Source: Rhodococcus qingshengii
GTDB lineage: Bacteria; Actinomycetota; Actinomycetes; Mycobacteriales; Mycobacteriaceae
DNA length: 64,000 bases
Assembly: GCF_021025955.1 (NCBI RefSeq)
Contig: NZ_JAJNCL010000003.1
Location: 496,001-560,000 of the forward strand
Reading direction: 5' to 3'
In this document: positions 63,209 to 64,000 of the stretch, piece by piece
Position numbering within the stretch: the stretch's first letter is position 1
Layout of the letters: the number at the start of each line of letters is the position of its first letter
Notes under the pieces: model-generated
Databases searched by the model: none
Told to the model about the DNA's origin: nothing
The model's input: the letters and a program-made list of their open reading frames with translations, nothing else
Program-made: the position numbers and the translations under genes

Positions 63209-64000
63209 CTACACAGGCAGCCGCATCGGTGGCAACTGCATTGCCGCCCATCGGACTCGGAACCTGGCCCCTGGTAGGCGCGGACGCCACGAAGTCCGTC
63301 CTCTCCGGCATCGAGGCTGGATACCGCCTCATCGACACCGCCGCGATCTACAGCAATGAGGATGCTGTCGGTGTGGCGCTGGCAGAATCTGGTGTACAGC
63401 GAGAAGAACTGTTCGTCACGACCAAACTTCGTGGAAACGACCAGGTTTCCGGTGACATCCGCGGAGCGCTCGAGCAGAGCCTGGAACGACTGGGACTGGA
63501 CCGACTGGATCTGTTCCTGATTCACTGGCCGCTCCCACGAATCGATCGTTACGTCTCGTCATTCGAGGCGATGCTCGCCTGCCGCGACGCCGGGCTGGTT
63601 CGGTACGTTGGAGTGTCGAACTTCCTCGAGCACCACCTGCGCCGCGTCGTCGCTGAAACCGGCGAGGCACCGGCAGTCAACCAGATTCAGATGGACCCTT
63701 CGCTCGCTCGTATCCCGGTTCGCCGCGCAAACGACGAACTTGACATCTTCACTCAGTCGTGGAGTCCGCTCGGCCGGGGCGATGTGCTCGACAACGCCGT
63801 TGTGAGCGAGATCGCCGGTCGAATGGGTTGCACCCCTGCGCAGGTGGTCCTCGCGTGGCATGTCGCGCAGGGCGTGGTTCCGGTCGCGCGCTCCGCGAAT
63901 CCGACGCGCCAGGCCGAGAACCTGGCAGCACTCGACGTGACCCTCACCGGCGAGGACATCGAAGCACTGAACAGTCTCGACCGCGGCGAGTCTGCGGCGC
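63205..64000 (+). CDS. Aldo/keto reductase (truncated by window end)
   Basis: First 265 codons; no stop before the window edge. AKR motifs: IGLGTWPLVG, GYRLIDTAAIYSNEDAVG (catalytic D and Y), LFVTTKLRG (K), DLFLIHWPLP (H), and SWSPLGRG; C-terminal VARSANPTRQAENLAAL. NADPH-dependent carbonyl reduction. ATG overlaps the reductase stop (ATGA), so it is the next gene of the operon. Confidence 0.9.
   Translation, partial: MTTQAAASVATALPPIGLGTWPLVGADATKSVLSGIEAGYRLIDTAAIYSNEDAVGVALAESGVQREELFVTTKLRGNDQVSGDIRGALEQSLERLGLDRLDLFLIHWPLPRIDRYVSSFEAMLACRDAGLVRYVGVSNFLEHHLRRVVAETGEAPAVNQIQMDPSLARIPVRRANDELDIFTQSWSPLGRGDVLDNAVVSEIAGRMGCTPAQVVLAWHVAQGVVPVARSANPTRQAENLAALDVTLTGEDIEALNSLDRGESAA

Overview
This window looks like chromosomal DNA of a high-GC actinobacterium of the mycolic-acid group, most probably Rhodococcus of the erythropolis/qingshengii clade. 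The evidence is gene content and order recalled from known genomes; no search was run. Between 2.8 and 17.8 kb there is a core similar to the M. tuberculosis Rv0861c-Rv0883c region: DUF3027, an MFS protein, DUF2771, a CspB-type cold-shock protein, YccF, Rpf, an Rv0862c-like helicase-associated protein and XPB helicase. From memory the last two are neighbours in M. tuberculosis; here about 4.3 kb separates them (small AT-richer genes, a TetR gene and a luciferase-like monooxygenase/alcohol dehydrogenase pair). No tRNA, rRNA, insertion sequence, prophage or CRISPR array was seen.

Layout. 0-7.3 kb: start of a PAP2-like gene (partial), sacsin/Hsp90-type ATPase, DUF3027, lipoprotein glutaminyl cyclase, MFS, DUF2771, cold-shock protein. 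7.5-9.3 kb: small membrane proteins, then rpf behind a CRP box and a c-di-AMP (ydaO-type) riboswitch. 9.5-20.8 kb: helicase-associated protein, small-protein islet, LLM/ADH pair behind a palindrome cluster, XPB, exported metallohydrolase, DUF3239. 20.8-27.3 kb: a six-gene minus-strand operon (lipoprotein, ATPase, permease, DszA/NtaA-type monooxygenase, MFS, F420-type LLM) that looks like organosulfur acquisition, preceded by a seven-residue reading frame with consecutive Cys codons and a hairpin. 27.4-32.7 kb: SigJ/ECF41-like sigma factor, FUSC protein, acyl-CoA dehydrogenase, two overlapping TetR genes.

32.9-41.2 kb: a tight seven-gene oxidative operon behind tandem TGACATC operators: Baeyer-Villiger monooxygenase, a PF10118 protein with a di-iron carboxylate ligand pattern, a flavin/2Fe-2S reductase, SRPBCC protein, aldehyde dehydrogenase, SDR and acyl-CoA ligase. 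It reads as a route from a hydrophobic ketone or alkyl substrate to an acyl-CoA. 41.1-44.4 kb: molybdate transport (modABC) with a molbindin-like regulator. 44.4-53.7 kb: AhpD-like protein, aminotransferase/AraC pair, VOC protein, Lrp/AzlCD amino-acid export, Ni/Co transporter, MerR unit with its operator, DUF7144 protein, SOS-box-controlled AlkB. 53.7-64 kb: acyl-CoA synthetase and enoyl-CoA hydratase opposite a PaaX-like regulator, then SDR, LysR, an MHS-type transporter, a shikimate/quinate-type dehydrogenase, an old-yellow-enzyme/Fe-S reductase and an aldo/keto reductase cut by the window edge.

Most genes are packed with ATGA/GTGA start-stop overlaps. Convergent neighbours usually meet with less than 25 bases between them or overlap, and only two convergent junctions carry perfect terminator hairpins.
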